Assembly (NCBI GenBank): GCA_905116865.2
Contig: CAJHNH020007590.1
Span: 218,501-282,500 of the forward strand
Length of the DNA: 64,000 nucleotides
Origin: Candidula unifasciata
Taxonomy: Eukaryota; Mollusca; Gastropoda; Stylommatophora; Geomitridae
Direction of reading: 5' to 3'
A program made the position numbers and the translations under genes. Numbering within the stretch: the first letter of the stretch is position 1; every line of letters starts with the position of its first letter. The notes under the pieces were generated by a model, which was not told where the DNA came from, searched no databases, and was given only the letters and a program-made list of their open reading frames with translations. Shown piece after piece: positions 60,790 to 64,000 of this stretch.

Positions 60790-61555
60790 AATTTCGGCGC
60801 TCCTTTGATTCATTCCCCAAAATGGCGGCATGCCACATTCTGGCCATAAAATATCCAAAAATATCCGAAGGACGGTGTTCGCGTATATCTAAAATACGGA
60901 CTGTCTGCCAAGGAACAAATCGCGGCAAAACTAGGATTACTTGACAATCAATATCAACATTTGCACATGGTACTAGTAGCAGATGATAAATACCGACCGT
61001 TGACAACAATTTTGAGCGTTTCTGCAGACGATATTAGCAACCGTTGACCAATTTCGAGACATTACAGACGATGAAAGCCGATTAGCAATACTGTGTTCTT
61101 CCGATTGGAGGATTTAGCAGCGGTAGATGTCAGACTTGTTGGCATGCGCCAAACGCGATTAAACTCATCGCCGATCGTATCCCCCGATGGGGGCTAAACT
61201 AGGTGCCTGGGACTCACGAGTACAGTAACTGGAGGAAGTTGCAGGAGATGCGGTAGCTGCCGCTCGTGAGTCCCAGCCATCTAGTTTAGCCCCCATCGGG
61301 GGATACGATCGGCGGTGAGGCACGCTCGCAGAAGCAGGTCGGCAAGCAACATATCGCCGAGACCCTGTCAGAGCATTTGTTTCGTTATCCGGAGCCGGCA
61401 CATATATTTTTAATAGAACTGACCCGCACTCTGATATTTTTGGATATTTTATGGCCAAAAATTGGCTAATTTAGCTCTCTTTCGAACGCCATCATATTAA
61501 AGCCGCCATTTTGGGGAACGATTCAAAGAAGAGCCTAAATTTCTTTCTTGTCCGT
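60790..61555. mobile_element. Palindromic element B
   Basis: Outer inverted repeats: tcattccccaaaatggcggc (60810-60829) and gccgccattttggggaacga (61502-61521), and inside them ggccataaaatatccaaaaa against a mirrored copy at 61439-61456. Inner hairpin 61164-61319 with arms of about 50 bp (cgccgatcgtatcccccgat and mirror). The loop, ttgcaggagatgcggtagct, and the gtgagtcccagccatctag arm are shared with element A. No transposase; exact ends and target duplication not fixed. Confidence 0.8.
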
Positions 61556-61609
61556 GGCTGTTTAGATTTACAGTGACATTTTTTCAGGCAATCGCTATTA
61601 TGTGGCTGT

Positions 61610-61700
61610 GTCTCATTCATCATTGGCTGCCATCTTGTCCAATGACAGTCCAATGTAAACAAAGCCAAAACGAAAGTTGCGCAGTTTGGTTGCGCAGAGA
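61610..61700 (-). promoter_or_regulatory. Candidate promoter: three CCAAT boxes and a YY1-like site
   Basis: CCAAT on the plus strand at 61639-61643 and 61650-61654, ATTGG at 61622-61626 and GCCATCTTG at 61629-61637 (YY1-like, CAAGATGGC on the minus strand), then two gcgcag motifs at 61680-61697. It lies 3 kb upstream of coding exon 1, so it would need a non-coding first exon. Confidence 0.3.
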
Positions 61701-62394
61701 AAACTTCTTGTTTCTGGGAGACAAGTTTTAGTAGCTAGTAGCTGTTTTTTACATCTCATCTCCACAAAAACCTACAGCTCAGAAATGACATACAAGCCTA
61801 AATGAGGTACCATTGGAAAGAGATTGTTTACAGCTATCTAACTGTGCTGGTTTTATTATTGTAGAGGGCATTTTAAAAATTTGACTAAAGTAACTACTTG
61901 AACTTGAGTGTCAGATCACAGCTGATAAGATGAAACAATTGAAACATTATATATAAACAAAACAGGACAATTTTCGAGGCACCCCATTCCATACGCTTCT
62001 ATCAATCTTTTCACACATCATTGACTACTGTAACTGTTCCTTTAATAACTTTCTCACTTCTGCGTTCTTACAAAGCAAAACAGTTCACCAACTGTGCTGT
62101 TGTTAAGTGTACACTACAACACTACAGCTTACCTCCGAGTCTGGCGCCATGCAAATTTTGTAGAATTATGTCCCCCTGCTACTCAGAAAAACAAAAAATG
62201 GCCACGGAAGAAAACGAAAAAAAAAATTTAGGAAATGCACATTGAGCAAATCGGGGGGGGGGGGGGGGGGGGGGGGGGGCCAATTCCCTCCCCAGCCATG
62301 GATTTTTTTGTTTCAGACAAAAGGGGTTCTCAAGGGGCCTAATCCTAGTTTTATCTTAATAGCAATAGTAATGTGCTAAATTGTAAATCTTCAT
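61701..62394. repeat. Unassigned sequence with a poly-G run
   Basis: G run at 62251-62279. Otherwise nothing recognised. Confidence 0.6.
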
Positions 62395-62600
62395 CACGTA
62401 CCCTGCCGACTAGGTTTGGCGTTCATGCATCTCCACAGTTTTTTGGATCAATTCCATTGATAATATCCCTCCATGCCACCGTCGCAGTCAATCCGTCATA
62501 ATCTCTCTTGGTCTGCCTCCTCCTCTTCTACCGCTGATCTTCCCAGTAGTTACAACATTCTCCATAGCCTCCCCCTACTTATTACAACACATTTGAAATT
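62395..62600 (-). mobile_element. LINE carboxy-terminal scrap
   Basis: Minus strand reads GRRRQTKRDYDGLT and VAWRDIINGIDP, resembling the RGRP-x-RW-D end of RTE-like ORFs. Decayed. Confidence 0.45.
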
Positions 62601-62636
62601 ATCTAAAATAAAAAAAAACTATATATTTTACTTACA

Positions 62637-62637
<1 letters not shown>

Positions 62638-62726
<89 letters not shown>
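62638..62726. repeat. (TA)n microsatellite
   Basis: About 44 TA units. 62727-63285 beyond it holds a C run at 62897-62910 and nothing else recognised. Confidence 0.97.
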
Positions 62727-62727
<1 letters not shown>

Positions 62728-63289
62728 TTTGCCAAAATGGACTGCTTAAACTCATTAAACATCACAGTCCACCACCAAAACAATATTTTTGGGGAGGGAG
62801 AGGCCGGGTATCGGCGTCCTTTACCTGAACCTAAATGGGTGAACAGAATATTACAACACTTTTTTTCCGGTGGTACGGCACCATTTTGTGCATTCCCCCC
62901 CCCCCCCCCTTTCTAACGCTACTGGAACAGACATTTTTGAGGTGACTCCGACAACCTTTTAGATCCTGTGGTGAGTACCGGCACCTTTTTTAGACATGTT
63001 GTAGATGCTGGCCTGACAGATTGAGGTCATAGGTTAGACTCAGACTTGTTCTAATCGACCTTAGCATCGAGGTCTACTCCGCCAAAACTAGATATCTATA
63101 TGTCTTTTAAATAGGGATCCCTTCCCCTCCAACCGCCACTGCTGGTTGTGTTGCTCAAGCTCGTCACAAACTCAGCGGCAAGTTTTATTATACGCATAAC
63201 CAGGGCTATTTTTTCCAAGAAAAATGTTCCCGTATTGGCCAAAAAGTGTCCCCAAAAAATGCCAGTGCTGACAACAGTGTACATTACAG

Positions 63290-64000
63290 TCATCATCATC
63301 ATGTAGCAGGTCCTTTGCAGAACGTCGCTCTCATCACAGTCTGCCTGTAAGAAACTCGGTCTCTTGCCAGTTCTCCCGCCTCATGAACTTTCATACTCAA
63401 GGAGTCACTTATATCCTGTGCCCATCTTCGTGTCGGTCGGCCTCTGCCCCTCCTTCCTGGTACCATGCCTTCTGCTATAATTTTTTCCAATCCGTCGTGG
63501 CGCTTGATATGACCAAAATATTTCAGCTTTCGAGAAAGGATGCTGTTTATTGGCCAATCTTCCTTGATGTTAAGATCTTTTAAGATGTCAATATTTCTCA
63601 TCTTCTTTGTCCAAGATATTCTGAGAATCTTTCTATAGCATTTCAGCTCAAAAGCCCCTATTACTTTCTTAAGGACTGAGAGATAGTCCACGACTCACAT
63701 CCGTGTGTAGCCACAGGAAAGATGCATGCTCTCAAAATTCTAATTTTTATCTCCTTGCTGGTGCTTAACCATAGACTTTTAAGGCTGTTCAATCATTGCA
63801 TTGCTATGGCCATCCTCCTTTTAATTTCTGTCAAACAGTCTCCATTGTTGTTTATTATAGAGCCTAGATATTCAAAGTTTGTGACATTTTCAATTTCTTC
63901 ATCATTTATTGTTATTTTTGGGTGACAGCCAGTTTTATCTGTGGACATTATTTTCGTTTTCAGTAGCATTACAGTAGCATTGAGAAAATGCTGTTTGACA
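63290..64000 (-). mobile_element. RTE-like LINE, 3' end, continuing off the right edge
   Basis: Minus strand from the edge: [20 protein letters not shown] and [14 protein letters not shown], then (one stop and a shift) ELKCYRKILRISWTKKMRNI, KLKYFGHIKRHDGLEKII and GRRGRGRPTRRWAQDI, ending CKGPAT. A (ATG)n tail follows at about 63290. This is the region after the RT core. It is the best-preserved LINE in the window, but still broken. Confidence 0.85.

Overview
The window is animal nuclear DNA. It holds one gene I can support, split by spliceosomal GT-AG introns and embedded in dense interspersed and tandem repeats. The gene is a NEDD1 orthologue (WD40 gamma-tubulin ring complex adaptor) on the minus strand, with coding sequence from 58604 down to 20633. 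I rebuilt 16 coding exons by eye. Every intron is GT-AG, all 15 exon junction phases agree, and the joined frame is 2238 nt (745 codons plus stop). The repeat types suggest an invertebrate, most likely a lophotrochozoan and perhaps a gastropod mollusc: tRNA-derived SINEs, RTE-like and RNase H-bearing LINEs, a Penelope-like element with a GIY-YIG nuclease, and long (CT)n/(CA)n tracts. The taxonomic call is inference only.

Layout. Positions 1-20.6 kb lie downstream (3') of NEDD1. I see no gene there, only LINE and SINE fragments, a palindromic DNA transposon with an 8-bp target duplication (4823-5240), an orphan CCAAT/CCAAT/TATA promoter-like block (8500-8575), and large minisatellites (20-bp unit at 6.8-7.25 kb, 39-bp unit at 16.0-17.5 kb, 30-bp unit at 17.6-17.8 kb). 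Positions 20.6-58.6 kb are NEDD1: exons 1-6 encode the beta-propeller, exons 7-14 a low-complexity linker rich in Ser/Thr-Pro, and exons 14-16 the helical gamma-tubulin-binding tail. Its introns carry nearly all the other elements: LINE fragments in both orientations, a Penelope-like fragment between 360-bp inverted repeats (intron 12), a mariner-like MITE (intron 11), and minisatellites in introns 3, 6 and 7. Positions 58.6-64 kb are the 5' flank. It contains a second palindromic element (about 60.79-61.56 kb) sharing its central hairpin with the one at 4.8 kb, a CCAAT/YY1-like cluster that may be the promoter, and an RTE-like LINE that runs off the right edge.

The observations most worth checking are: exons 14 and 15 each encode a version of the same helix of the gamma-tubulin-binding region; two palindromic elements share a core but have different termini; the Penelope fragment lies inside inverted repeats; one SINE is inserted in another with a recognisable target duplication; and exon 4 has tandem splice donors 6 nt apart.
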